Below are positions 16,617 through 25,341 of a stretch of DNA of 40,731 nucleotides, piece by piece. Each line of letters starts with the position of its first letter. Position 1 is the stretch's first letter. The translations under genes and the position numbers were made by a program. The DNA lies in contig CACZCH010000012.1 of assembly GCA_902779645.1 (NCBI GenBank), forward strand, positions 1 through 40,731, given 5' to 3'. The stretch is from an uncultured bacterium. Lineage in GTDB: Bacteria > Cyanobacteriota > Vampirovibrionia > Gastranaerophilales > Gastranaerophilaceae. The notes under the pieces are model-generated. The model saw only the letters and a program-made list of their open reading frames with translations. It was not told the origin of the DNA and made no database searches.

Positions 16617-17627
16617 TTACATATCTGTGATAATAATTTTTTTATCTGTAAATATTTTCTCAATATTAAGAATTGTATACGGATTGTTGTTTAATATAAA
16701 TTCGTTCGCAAAATAACCGTCTCCTTCTCCAAGGAGCTTATCTTCCGGAACTTCAAACAGCTCATTTATTTTATCAATTAAAAAAGCAAGTTCCATATCA
16801 TTACAGCTGACAATGATTACAGGAGTTTTATCAAATTCATTTTTCTGTTCAGTTTTGTGGATATTTAAAAATTTTTTTAGATTCAATACTGTTATATAAT
16901 CACCGCGTAAGTTCATAATCCCTTCAATAAAATCAGGTGTGCCGGGGACATTCGTTACAGATGTGTCTTTTAGAACTTCTTTTACATAATCTAAAGTTAT
17001 GCAATAAGTGTCGTTGTTCAGATTAAATGATATTAATTTTTTCTTTGAATGTAGTTCTCCGCTCATTAATGAAAATTTTGTTTTTTCAGCGATTGCCTGA
17101 GTACGGTTTTTCATTATTGTAACGGCATGTTCTTCTTTAGGGAAAAGTGCCTGAATATCAATATCATCAGCTTTAATTGTTTGTTTTAAGCGATTTTCTA
17201 TCGAATATATATTTATGATAAAGATGGTTTCCTGATTCTGTTTATAAATGGAATCAATGATGGTTTTGTTATCCACAAAAGGTATTGTATCGACATTTGT
17301 CGATTCATAAGCAGATAATCCTACAACTTTATCTGTTATAATCCCAAATATAATTTCATCTGTTTTTACAATAATCAATTCATTATCAGGAGTATATGGA
17401 GTAACTTCTATATCCAAATAAAATCTGATATCTACAATATTGATAACGAAGTTATTATATTTTAAAAGTCCTATAATATTATTAGGTAATTTTTGCGGAT
17501 AATCCAAAGCGGGAAGTTTCATTATCTCTAAAACATTAGCAGTGTTAACAGCATACTTATTTCCCCCAAGCATAAAATACAAGTGGGTATTTTTCTTTTG
17601 TTCTATATAACTATTCCCGCTTATCAT
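16617..17627 (-). CDS. Double CheW-domain coupling protein
   Basis: Two CheW domains in tandem. The first (residues ~12-150) starts HLYFMLGGNKYAVNTANVLEIM; the second (~190-330) starts LISFNLNNDTYCITLDYVKEVL and includes PDFIEGIMNLRGDYITVLNL, the typical CheW NLRG signature. The first domain has GLLKYNNFVINIVDI in place of the NLRG element, so it may be divergent in binding. CheW links methyl-accepting proteins to CheA; a double CheW can bridge or cap arrays. The ATG overlaps the GGDEF gene stop by 4 bases (ATGA), so the two are translationally coupled. Confidence 0.92.
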   Translation of the reverse strand: MISGNSYIEQKKNTHLYFMLGGNKYAVNTANVLEIMKLPALDYPQKLPNNIIGLLKYNNFVINIVDIRFYLDIEVTPYTPDNELIIVKTDEIIFGIITDKVVGLSAYESTNVDTIPFVDNKTIIDSIYKQNQETIFIINIYSIENRLKQTIKADDIDIQALFPKEEHAVTIMKNRTQAIAEKTKFSLMSGELHSKKKLISFNLNNDTYCITLDYVKEVLKDTSVTNVPGTPDFIEGIMNLRGDYITVLNLKKFLNIHKTEQKNEFDKTPVIIVSCNDMELAFLIDKINELFEVPEDKLLGEGDGYFANEFILNNNPYTILNIEKIFTDKKIIITDM

Positions 17628-19087
17628 TCATCTTTTCCTTCATGAACTACAACTCTGTTTCTTCCGCTCTCTTTAGCTTTATACAGAGCTTCATCTGCAG
17701 ATTTTAAAAGGTCTGCCGCAGTCTTAAATTCTCCAAAGTTTTGAGTCAAACCTATACTTGCCGTAACCTTAGCTTTGACTCCGTTATAATCAAAATTATA
17801 TTCTTCAATAGCGCGTCTTAGTCTTTGTACAGGTATCGTCGCTCCTTCAATATTTGTTTCCGGCAATATCATAATAAGTTCTTCACCGCCGTATCTGTAT
17901 AGTAAATCGGTTTTTCTAAAGGAGTTTTTCATTAATTCCGCAACAGTTTTAAGAACATAATCTCCGTATTGGTGTCCGTAAGTATCATTAACTTTCTTGA
18001 AGAAATCGATATCCAAAATTGCCAAACTAAAATCGGCAGGATGGCGTTTTGTACGGTTAAATTCCTGTTCTAATCCGAGTTCAAATTGACGTCTGTTATA
18101 CAAACCGGTTAATCCGTCAAGAACTGACATAAATTCTTTCTCTGTATACTGATATTTCATTTTGAATATAGCAAGAAGTTCGCTAATCATAATATCAAAA
18201 TACCTGAATGATGCATAATCAGTATCAGACCTTGTATAGAAACAAATTCCGCCGATTAGTTTTTTGTCAAAAACAAGAGGGATTATAATTTTAGATTTCA
18301 TATCAGTAAATGTATAATCCATTTCTTTTCCCAAAAGAATTCTGACAACTTCAAATTTGTTATCTCTTATAAGTTTTATCTCTTCCAATTTCCTAAAGAA
18401 GTCATATTGAATATCAGAAAGTAAATTTTTCGATAAATTTCTTCCCAATGTATCTAAATATAAAATATTCTCGGAAAAATCATCAGGCGAGGCAAAATAA
18501 ATACCCGCCACGCTGTATTCTACAAAAGAACTCAGAAGAGAGAAAAGTTTTTCAACCAGAATTCTTTCATAGTTCATAAAATCGTTTAAGTTTCTGAATT
18601 CGTTTGCAAAAACAGATTTTAAGAGTAAATCATTTAAAATTATATTAAGCTGTGATTGTGCAGAATTATCTGTTGATATCTGTTGTGCAATTCCGGCTTT
18701 GTATTCGTCTGAAACAGGATATCTTCTAATAGTTGCATTTATGTTTCTAACAAGCTCGCTGATATCAATAGATTTTGATAAAAATAATTGCGCACCTGCT
18801 TTTTTACCCCAAAAACTGTCTATTTTCTTATCAAGAATTGTAAGCAGAATTACAGGTATTTTCTTGGTCTCATCTTTATTTTTTATAAGTCTGCATAACT
18901 GATATCCGTCTATTGCAGGCATCATAATATCCGAGAGAACTAAATCCGGCAGATATTCAAAAAGTTTTTTGTATGCTTCAGCACCATTTTTAGCGGTTTC
19001 TACTTCAAAACCGTTTTTTGTAAGCCCTTCTCTCAAAAATTCCAATTGAGAATCACTATCTTCTACTAGTAATATTTTTGATGCCAT
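17624..19087 (-). CDS. Response regulator with GAF-like middle and GGDEF (diguanylate cyclase) output
   Basis: A 487-residue REC-x-GGDEF protein. The receiver has acidic residues at 9-10, phosphoacceptor D53 (LSDIMMP), T83 and K105. Residues ~130-320 look like a GAF-type domain (IPLVFDKKLIGGICFYTR). The cyclase domain begins DGLTGLYNRRQFE and carries the active site GGEEL (400-404) with an RxxD inhibitory site (RKTD) exactly five residues before it, so it should make c-di-GMP and be product-inhibited. It is the natural output of the CheA kinase encoded divergently, as WspR is for WspE. It starts the leftward gene string; an A/T-rich -10 region lies just upstream. Confidence 0.93.
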   Translation of the reverse strand: MASKILLVEDSDSQLEFLREGLTKNGFEVETAKNGAEAYKKLFEYLPDLVLSDIMMPAIDGYQLCRLIKNKDETKKIPVILLTILDKKIDSFWGKKAGAQLFLSKSIDISELVRNINATIRRYPVSDEYKAGIAQQISTDNSAQSQLNIILNDLLLKSVFANEFRNLNDFMNYERILVEKLFSLLSSFVEYSVAGIYFASPDDFSENILYLDTLGRNLSKNLLSDIQYDFFRKLEEIKLIRDNKFEVVRILLGKEMDYTFTDMKSKIIIPLVFDKKLIGGICFYTRSDTDYASFRYFDIMISELLAIFKMKYQYTEKEFMSVLDGLTGLYNRRQFELGLEQEFNRTKRHPADFSLAILDIDFFKKVNDTYGHQYGDYVLKTVAELMKNSFRKTDLLYRYGGEELIMILPETNIEGATIPVQRLRRAIEEYNFDYNGVKAKVTASIGLTQNFGEFKTAADLLKSADEALYKAKESGRNRVVVHEGKDE

Positions 19088-19142
19088 TGTAATTTATATA
19101 TTCCATTTATACAAAATTTAGTATAATATAATTATATAATAA
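19088..19142. promoter_or_regulatory. Divergent promoter region of the chemosensory locus
   Basis: A 55-base, almost purely A/T gap between the GGDEF regulator (minus) and the methyl-accepting protein (plus). TATAAT occurs three times on the plus strand (19122-19127, 19127-19132, 19135-19140), and TATAAA lies 5 nt before the minus-strand ATG. Exact start points cannot be chosen by eye. Confidence 0.55.
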
Positions 19143-19172
19143 ATGTTGGAAAAAAGATATAGGAGAGATGAA

Positions 19173-20222
19173 GTGGGAATAGATTTGAATTATGGTCTAA
19201 GACAGAAATTTAATATTAAATGTATTATTGATTTCAGTGTAATTGTTTTTACTTGTATAATATTTCTGCTCTTTGCAAAAATTAAAGGTGTACCATCTTA
19301 TGATGCTTTAGTTTTTGTTTTGTTCGCATTGTTTATAAACGGTATGTCTCAATATATTACAAAACGCTGGATTGCAAGAATTATTAAAAGGATGGCAAAC
19401 GAGCAGTCAAAATCTATATCAGAAACTGCCGATGATGTTTTGGAATCGGTAAATAAACAAAAAGCTAAATACGAAGCTATTAATGCAAATAACAAGGCTT
19501 TGTCAAACTTATTGGATAAATTAAAAGTTATATCTGAAGATTCTTTATTGATGTCCAAGAACACGGAGAAACAAATTGGTCAATCAATGACTTTCTCCCA
19601 AAAAGAACACGATTTTATTTCTGCTAATGCTGAAAAAATGTCTGTTTTAAGACAAAAAATTCAAATGATTGCGGAATTGATTCTTGAACTCTCAGAACAC
19701 TCTCAACAAATCGGAAGCACAATTAGTGTTGTAGATGATATAGCTGAACAAACAAATATGCTTGCTCTTAACGCAGCTGTTGAAGCGGCAAGAGCAGGTG
19801 AACACGGTAAGGGTTTTGCGGTTGTTGCCGGTGAAATCAGAAAACTTGCTGATGAATCAAAACAGGCAATTACAAAAATTACATCACTCACAAGCAACAT
19901 CCAGTACACTACAAACTCAACTGTAATGGCAACAGAAGAAGGTACAAAAGAAATAGAATCGGTTGTAAAAGATATTGACACTCTTTCAACAGATTCAGAA
20001 ACTCTGCTTGTATTGATAAAAGATGTTTTAGAATCTCTTGAAGCGATTAATAAAAATGCTCAAAAACAGAGTGAAATTGTTGAAAAATTGACTTCAATTG
20101 ATGAAGAAATGGCTGAAATCTCTTCTGATTTTATGCAGTTTTTGAATAATCATGCAGAAAAAATTGCTCTGTTGAGCGAACTTTCAAACAACTTAAAAAT
20201 ATCTGCCGTTGATAACGATTAG
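19173..20222 (+). CDS. Methyl-accepting chemotaxis-type signalling protein without a periplasmic sensor domain
   Basis: Two membrane helices (roughly residues 18-38 and 45-62) are separated by only about ten residues, so there is no extracytoplasmic ligand domain. A long coiled coil follows, with the strongly conserved hairpin tip [19 protein letters not shown] and [18 protein letters not shown]. No C-terminal CheR-docking pentapeptide is seen, and no cheR or cheB gene is near. The start is a choice: GTG at 19173 has AGGAGA six bases upstream; ATG at 19143 in the same frame lies within the TATAAT-rich promoter and has no ribosome binding site. cheA follows after 17 bases. Signal input must come from the membrane, the cytoplasm or a partner protein. 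Confidence 0.9.
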   Translation: MGIDLNYGLRQKFNIKCIIDFSVIVFTCIIFLLFAKIKGVPSYDALVFVLFALFINGMSQYITKRWIARIIKRMANEQSKSISETADDVLESVNKQKAKYEAINANNKALSNLLDKLKVISEDSLLMSKNTEKQIGQSMTFSQKEHDFISANAEKMSVLRQKIQMIAELILELSEHSQQIGSTISVVDDIAEQTNMLALNAAVEAARAGEHGKGFAVVAGEIRKLADESKQAITKITSLTSNIQYTTNSTVMATEEGTKEIESVVKDIDTLSTDSETLLVLIKDVLESLEAINKNAQKQSEIVEKLTSIDEEMAEISSDFMQFLNNHAEKIALLSELSNNLKISAVDND

Positions 20223-20239
20223 TTTATGAATATATAAAA

Positions 20240-23200
20240 ATGGATTTTTTGGACAACGATAACAACAATGAATTAATGCAAATTTTTCAAGGCGAGAGTG
20301 AAGAAATTATAGAGAAACTATATACCAATTTCTTTGCCCTTGAAAAAACTCCTGCAAACAAAGAGCTTATTGCTGATACCTATCGAAATCTTCACAGCTT
20401 AAAAGGTGCAGTAAGAATGATAGGTTATACAAATATCCAAATGATTATTCATAAAATTGAAGATTTTTTTGATGCGCTTAAAGACTCAAAATTATCTTTG
20501 GAAAAACGCCACATAGACCTTTTTGTTTCTTCAATAGAATCCGTTGCTAAATATATTCAGGAATCAATAAAAAATAAACGCGAAATTATAGACGACAACT
20601 TTAAAACGATAATTTCCAACTTAGAATGGGTTCTAGATGTTGAACTTCAAGCGAAAAATGACACACCTCCGACAGCTCCGAATGGAGGAATCCCAGGATT
20701 AGACATTCCGGGGCTTGATATTCCCGGAATTGATATCTCAGATTTTGATTTACCAAAGTTCAATCATGAAGAAACCGGTTTTAATATGGAAGTTATGACT
20801 CCAAAACCTGAGTTGCCTCAAGAAGAAATTAATCTTGGTTTTAATGCCTGCTTTGAAATTATTGACGGTATTGTACCGGAAGAAGAATCTCAAGAAATAG
20901 TAATTTTAAAAGAAGAAGTCCAAAAAATATACAATCATTTCAAAGATTCTGATTTGTACGAGGTTAAATCTTCTTTAGAAAATGTAATTACAAAAATTGA
21001 TTTTGTAATGAATGGTACAAATACTCTGACTGTAAGTGAAATTCTTGAACTAAGAAACGAATTAAGTTCTGCTGCCGCAAAGTTTACAACTTCGTGTATT
21101 CAAGTCGAAGACAAAGGGTTTACATTCTTTGATGTCGCAGAAAAGGTTTCTATGCTTCAGGGCAGCAGTATTTATACTTCCGAAATTAAAGAAGATATTT
21201 TACGTCTGAAAGAAAATGTTGATGATACTAACATATTAGAAATATTGAATGCAATAATAGGCATTTTGGATTTCTTAACTGAAAATTCTGTTCAGCTTGA
21301 AGAGCAAATGGTTCAAACCCTTAAAAACAGTATCGAGTATTGTGCTTCTCCGAATGAAAATATTGACAGCGACTTAATCGTACAGCAGTTGGAGATTATG
21401 AACCAACTACTTGAATTGAGCTATAAAAAGGATTCCGGAGTTAGTGAAATTAAGACTCTTTCTACTCAGAATTCGCAAACTAATAAGTCATCGTCATCAA
21501 GTGAAATAAAAACCCTTCACGTTAATGCCCAAAAACTCGATACATTGGTTAATCAGCTTGGCGAACTTATTATTACCAAAATTAAAACAGAAAAGAATTT
21601 AGAAAAAATAGATTCTATAAAAATTACAAATGAATTATGTCAAAAGGATTTGTTGAAAACATCAAATTACTTAAGATACTATAACCGCAAGTATTTACAA
21701 ACTTCTAATTCGGAGCAGTATACTTCGACGTTTGTTAAACAAGTTTTTTCTCTTTTGTCTGATTTAGCACAAAATGTTTCAAGAACCATATATGACTTAA
21801 ATTCTCTATATCGTTCTTCTAAAGAAGATGATATGAAAATGAGATTAATCATAGACGAGATGGAGTCAATGGTTAAAAATATACGTGTACTTCCTATATC
21901 TACCGTGTTTAATTCTTTTACCCGTATGGTGCGTGATATTGCAACTGAAAAAGGAAAAGATATTGATTTTGAAATTGAAGGTAAAGATACTTGCGCAGAT
22001 AAAAAGATTATTGAAGAGATAAAGACTCCTCTTATACATATCTTGAGAAACGCAATTGATCACGGGATTGAATCCAAAGAAGAAAGAATAGCCGCAGGTA
22101 AAAGTGCTGTCGGAAGGATTATGCTCTCAGCAAAACAGGATGATAATAAGGTTATTATAGACGTTGCTGATGACGGGCGCGGTTTTAATTTGGAAAAAAT
22201 TAAAGATAGGGCTGTTTCGAGGGGGTTCTTAACAAAAGAAGACATAGCCTCTATGAATGATGAAGCGATTATGAATATCATATTCTGGCCGGGATTTACT
22301 ACGGGAGATTCTATTACAAGTATTTCAGGAAGAGGAATAGGGCTTGATGTAGTTAAAACAAAAATCTCTCAGCTTAACGGTAAAGTTAAAGTAATATCCG
22401 AATTCGGCAAAGGAAGTTGTGTTCATATTGAAATTCCGGTTACGTTAACAACTTTAAGAGTATTCCTTGTTAAAATCTCAGGTCAAGTTTTTGCCGTACC
22501 GATTCAATTTATTACAACATTCATTGTAAAAAATCAGTCTGAAATTAAGACAAATAACGGTATAAAGTCAATTGTTTATAACGGAAATATTATTCCGCTC
22601 TATTACATGTCAGATATATTAGATATGGAGCCCGAACCAAGAGGACAAAAAGAAACAATTCTTATTATCGAATCAGATGAAAAAACTGTCGGCATAGTTG
22701 TAGATAAGCTTTTGGGCGATCAGGATATTTTGCAGAAAAAATTATCACCGCCGTTATACAAGGTTAAAAACATTTCAGGTATAACGAACTTGGCATCAGG
22801 TGAATTATGTTTGATTTTAAACATGCAGGATGTTCTGCATTACGACTTTAATAAGGCGATTAATGCAGCTGCAAATCAACAATTGCTTCCTGTTGATGTA
22901 ATACCATACAAAAAAATATTAATTCTTGATGATTCTATAACTACAAGAACAATGATTAAAAATATTCTTTCAAGTGCAGGGTATGTAATAGATGTGGTTT
23001 CGGAAGCGGAAGAAGCTTTGATTAAGCTGAAAACAAATCACTATGATTTAATAATAACTGACTTAACTATGCCTCATATTGACGGGTATCAGTTTGTCGA
23101 AATGCTCAAAACTGATGAAATGTACGCTGATATCCCTGTAATTGTTATGAGTTCAATATCAAAAAATCTTGCGATGGAAAGATTGTCAGCATTAAATGTT

Positions 23201-23284
23201 GATTACTATATTTGCAAAGAAAACTTCAACCAAGATGAATTCTTAGCACAAGTAAATACGCTTTTAATAAAATACCATGAATAG
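20240..23284 (+). CDS. CheA-type hybrid histidine kinase (HPt - kinase - CheW - REC)
   Basis: A 1014-residue CheA-REC fusion. The HPt domain has the phosphorylated histidine H52 in NLHSLKGAVRMIG. A short linker holds three copies of a GLDIP-like repeat (~145-170); then comes a ~220-residue helical region without a clear P2 domain. The dimerisation helix LHVNAQKLDTLVNQLGELII is followed by the ATPase: N-box HILRNAIDHGIESKEER, G1 DVADDGRGF, G2 SGRGIGLDVV. A CheW domain follows (~735-880), and a C-terminal receiver (891-1014) with phosphoacceptor D941 (IITDLTMP). This layout matches WspE/ChpA-like kinases of alternative chemosensory systems. The receiver may act as a phosphate sink in the absence of CheZ-like functions. 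No Shine-Dalgarno is visible. Confidence 0.95.
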   Translation: MDFLDNDNNNELMQIFQGESEEIIEKLYTNFFALEKTPANKELIADTYRNLHSLKGAVRMIGYTNIQMIIHKIEDFFDALKDSKLSLEKRHIDLFVSSIESVAKYIQESIKNKREIIDDNFKTIISNLEWVLDVELQAKNDTPPTAPNGGIPGLDIPGLDIPGIDISDFDLPKFNHEETGFNMEVMTPKPELPQEEINLGFNACFEIIDGIVPEEESQEIVILKEEVQKIYNHFKDSDLYEVKSSLENVITKIDFVMNGTNTLTVSEILELRNELSSAAAKFTTSCIQVEDKGFTFFDVAEKVSMLQGSSIYTSEIKEDILRLKENVDDTNILEILNAIIGILDFLTENSVQLEEQMVQTLKNSIEYCASPNENIDSDLIVQQLEIMNQLLELSYKKDSGVSEIKTLSTQNSQTNKSSSSSEIKTLHVNAQKLDTLVNQLGELIITKIKTEKNLEKIDSIKITNELCQKDLLKTSNYLRYYNRKYLQTSNSEQYTSTFVKQVFSLLSDLAQNVSRTIYDLNSLYRSSKEDDMKMRLIIDEMESMVKNIRVLPISTVFNSFTRMVRDIATEKGKDIDFEIEGKDTCADKKIIEEIKTPLIHILRNAIDHGIESKEERIAAGKSAVGRIMLSAKQDDNKVIIDVADDGRGFNLEKIKDRAVSRGFLTKEDIASMNDEAIMNIIFWPGFTTGDSITSISGRGIGLDVVKTKISQLNGKVKVISEFGKGSCVHIEIPVTLTTLRVFLVKISGQVFAVPIQFITTFIVKNQSEIKTNNGIKSIVYNGNIIPLYYMSDILDMEPEPRGQKETILIIESDEKTVGIVVDKLLGDQDILQKKLSPPLYKVKNISGITNLASGELCLILNMQDVLHYDFNKAINAAANQQLLPVDVIPYKKILILDDSITTRTMIKNILSSAGYVIDVVSEAEEALIKLKTNHYDLIITDLTMPHIDGYQFVEMLKTDEMYADIPVIVMSSISKNLAMERLSALNVDYYICKENFNQDEFLAQVNTLLIKYHE

Positions 23285-23370
23285 TGGTAAATAATAGGGT
23301 TAAAGGGGTAAAGGGGTAAATAAAAAAACGAAAAAAATAAGCCTCTCTAACAGATTTAAAAAATATTCAA

Positions 23371-23519
23371 AACACACCAAAACTCTCCCTTAAATTGCTT
23401 ATGTTAAACGAATATCGCTTAGGCTTTCATTCTTTGCTAGTAGGTCGCTCTCTATTTAGAGAGAGTTTTACGCAAAACTTAAAGAGTTTCTCCCTAATTA
23501 GGGAGGTTAGTAGGGTGTT
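23371..23519. repeat. 149-bp imperfect palindromic intergenic element with inner hairpins
   Basis: The 380-base gap after cheA contains terminal arms AACACACCAAAACTCTCCCT and AGGGAGGTTAGTAGGGTGTT that match as inverted repeats at 14 of 20 positions. Inside are a CTCTCT-ATTT-AGAGAG hairpin (23448-23463) and the perfect 16-base palindrome CTCCCTAATTAGGGAG (23490-23505). A related piece is found at 40340-40371. It looks like a dispersed non-coding repeat (MITE-like or an RNA hairpin); no ORF is seen in it. The flanks hold GGGGTAAA runs (23300-23320), similar in reverse to TTACCCC runs at 38515-38545. Confidence 0.5.
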
Positions 23520-23664
23520 AATTCTTAATAAATATATGGAGCAAAAGAAAATGTTTTGAAAGAGTTTTGTAAACATTTGTAACAAATATTCAAAAAATCA
23601 TAAAGCTTTAAAAAAAATGCCGTTATATGGACATGTAAGATTATTAATCTAAGAAAGGAGTTTT

Positions 23665-23802
23665 ATGGTAAAAGGTGTAAATTCAAATATAGAGACTCAG
23701 TATACTCTGGAAGCAATGGAAATTAAAGAAGGTTCAATAGAGGCTTCTATTTTTAAAGAAATCGATTTGTCTGATGGAAAAGAAGATGGTTTTTTAACTT
23801 AA
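23665..23802 (+). CDS. Small protein of 45 residues, possibly the front of a broken gene
   Basis: The ATG has a very good ribosome binding site (AAGAAAGGAG, 4 bases away). The product ends EIDLSDGKEDGFLT, an acidic loop reminiscent of, but not clearly, a calcium-binding EF-hand/dockerin-type loop. After the TAA the same frame stays open for six codons, meets a second TAA (23821), and then runs into the ORF at 23842-24024. So it is either a real small protein or the N-terminus of a gene interrupted by two stop codons. Family unknown. Confidence 0.5.
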   Translation: MVKGVNSNIETQYTLEAMEIKEGSIEASIFKEIDLSDGKEDGFLT

Positions 23803-23841
23803 AAACAACATAATGAATATTAAAAAAGGACTTTTAGCGAA

Positions 23842-24024
23842 GTGGCATCCTTTTTCTTAGGACTGTTTAGTGTTCCAAAAGCTTTGAGGGACATGTGTTT
23901 TGGGAAACAAAAAGAAAAAGCACAAACTTCGGATGAAGCTAATCAAGCTTATAAAATGCAAAGTGAACAAAATTCTGTAGTTCTAAGTTCTTCAGAGGGT
24001 TTGAAAAAAATAAAAAATAATTAG
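23842..24024 (+). CDS. Small 60-residue protein, or remnant C-terminal part of the preceding ORF
   Basis: The frame is the same as that of the 45-residue ORF upstream. It begins at GTG, with AAAAAGGA 11 bases before. The product has a short hydrophobic N-terminus (ASFFLGLFSVPKALRDMCFG) and a polar Lys/Ser/Gln-rich tail. Nothing in it is recognisable. The hydrophobic stretch is too short and interrupted to call a membrane helix firmly. It is followed by a terminator, which suggests that the pair was or is one transcript. Confidence 0.4.
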   Translation: MASFFLGLFSVPKALRDMCFGKQKEKAQTSDEANQAYKMQSEQNSVVLSSSEGLKKIKNN

Positions 24025-24031
24025 TTTTGCA

Positions 24032-24058
24032 GGGTGCGTCCATAGGATGCCCCCTTTT
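24032..24058 (+). terminator. Rho-independent terminator after the two small ORFs
   Basis: GGGTGCGTCC and GGATGCCC pair around ATA with one bulge and one G-T pair, followed by a run of T's. It also separates these ORFs from the convergent coaD. Confidence 0.6.
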
Positions 24059-24535
24059 TTAATCCAAATTTTTTCTCAAATATTCTTCAACAGGTTTCGG
24101 GACAAAAGCTGTGAGAGTTTGTTTGTGTGATACGAGTTCTCTTACTGCAGAAGATGATATAAAATTGTTTTCGGGGTTTGATGTTAAGAACACGGTTTTG
24201 ATATTTGGATTGAGCTTTGAATTAATCTCTGCGAGCTGATTTTCGTATTCAAAATCAGATGCGTTTCTGAGTCCTCTGAGTAACACTGTTGCATTATGTT
24301 TTTTTGCAAAATCTACGGTTAAACCGTCAAAAGAATAAACTTCCACATTTAAAAATTGTTTGGTACATTCTTTTATGAGTTCAACTTTTTTATCTACTGG
24401 TAAAAAGCCTTTTTTTTCAGGATTAAAAGCAACACCTATCAGAACTTTCTCAAATATTTTTGAGCCTTGTTGAATGATATCAAGATGTCCGAGTGTTATA
24501 GGGTCGAAACTTCCCGCATATAATGCAATTGCCAT
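24059..24535 (-). CDS. coaD: Phosphopantetheine adenylyltransferase
   Basis: CoaD makes dephospho-CoA from 4'-phosphopantetheine and ATP, the fourth step of CoA synthesis. The 158-residue protein has the nucleotidyltransferase motif GSFDPITLGHLDII near the N-terminus, LLRGLRNASDFEYE in the middle and the ISSS motif (NFISSSAVREL) at residues ~125-130, all in the expected order. AAGGA lies upstream of the ATG. It stands alone, divergent from the SH3-like gene. Confidence 0.97.
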   Translation of the reverse strand: MAIALYAGSFDPITLGHLDIIQQGSKIFEKVLIGVAFNPEKKGFLPVDKKVELIKECTKQFLNVEVYSFDGLTVDFAKKHNATVLLRGLRNASDFEYENQLAEINSKLNPNIKTVFLTSNPENNFISSSAVRELVSHKQTLTAFVPKPVEEYLRKNLD

Positions 24536-24581
24536 GATTTGTCCTTTTTTATTTAATTATACCATATCTGAACAAATTGTA

Positions 24582-24610
24582 TTGAGTTTTCGTTTTGTAG
24601 AAGGTAGAAT
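24582..24610 (+). promoter_or_regulatory. Promoter of the exported SH3-like protein gene
   Basis: TTGAGT (24582-24587), 17 bases, TAGAAT (24605-24610), then a ~13-base leader with GAGAGGGTGG and the ATG at 24631. Confidence 0.65.
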
Positions 24611-24630
24611 ATTTTTGAGAGGGTGGTTTT

Positions 24631-25257
24631 ATGAAAAAATTTTTAATAATTTTAGCAATGTTATTTATGCTTCCTGTATTTGCAGATACTATGCCATATT
24701 ACACAAACTCAATACCAAAAGGAACTTTAGGGGTATATCAAACAGGAGAAAAGCTGACTGTTTTTTCTCATCCTGAGGCTAATTCAAGAGTTTTAAAAGA
24801 ATTCGATTTTACATATAATCCCGAAACAATGCCTGACGGAGTTTTTGGTCTGCTATTAAATGAAAAGAAGCTTGGGTTTTTATATGTATCTGATATAGGC
24901 GATGATAACTGGGTTGAAGTTATTTATGACAAAAAAACAGGGGCTAAAGGCTGGGTAACTACTGAGGACAGATTCCAGTTTCTGCCTTGGATTAATTTTT
25001 ATAATATGTATGGTAGAAAATACGGGCTTAGACTCCTGAAAGACGCGCCTGATGAAGTGGACATTCTTCATGCTAAAGCAGATGATTTGGCACAGAGTGT
25101 TGCAAAAGTAAATTATGTAAAAATGATTAAACTTACAAAACTTTCCGGGAACTGGGCGCTTGTTTCCGTATATGATTTGGACAAGATTCCAAAAACGGGA
25201 TTTATGAGATGGAGAAGTGATAACGGAGTTATATACGCTTTTCCGAACATAAAGTAA
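24631..25257 (+). CDS. Exported SH3-like domain protein of unknown role
   Basis: A 208-residue protein with a clear signal peptide (MKKFLIILAMLFMLPVFADT, likely cut after Ala18). The mature part begins with a bacterial SH3-like region: LGVYQTGEKLTVFSHPEANS, then NWVEVIYDKKTGAKGWV, the repeating VxVxxxxxxGWV pattern of such folds. A second half (YGLRLLKDAP to FMRWRSDNGVIYAFP) may be another SH3-like unit. Such domains often bind peptidoglycan or other cell-envelope ligands. No enzyme motif is seen. Not obviously linked in function to its neighbours. Confidence 0.75.
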   Translation: MKKFLIILAMLFMLPVFADTMPYYTNSIPKGTLGVYQTGEKLTVFSHPEANSRVLKEFDFTYNPETMPDGVFGLLLNEKKLGFLYVSDIGDDNWVEVIYDKKTGAKGWVTTEDRFQFLPWINFYNMYGRKYGLRLLKDAPDEVDILHAKADDLAQSVAKVNYVKMIKLTKLSGNWALVSVYDLDKIPKTGFMRWRSDNGVIYAFPNIK

Positions 25258-25266
25258 TAGAGTTTA

Positions 25267-25312
25267 AAGAGATTGCCTCGACACTTAAACAGTTGTTGTG
25301 TCTCGCAATGAC
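25267..25312. repeat. Dispersed CATTGCGAG / GAGGCAATC-type hairpin repeat
   Basis: In reverse orientation this reads GTCATTGCGAGACAC...GTGTCGAGGCAATCTC, with arms ATTGC/GCAAT and GACAC/GTGTC pairing around an A/T-rich centre. This type of short hairpin repeat occurs between genes in many bacteria. It fills the gap before the GT39-like gene. Confidence 0.5.
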
Positions 25313-25341
25313 AAGTGAATACACTGGTTAGGATTATAGAA

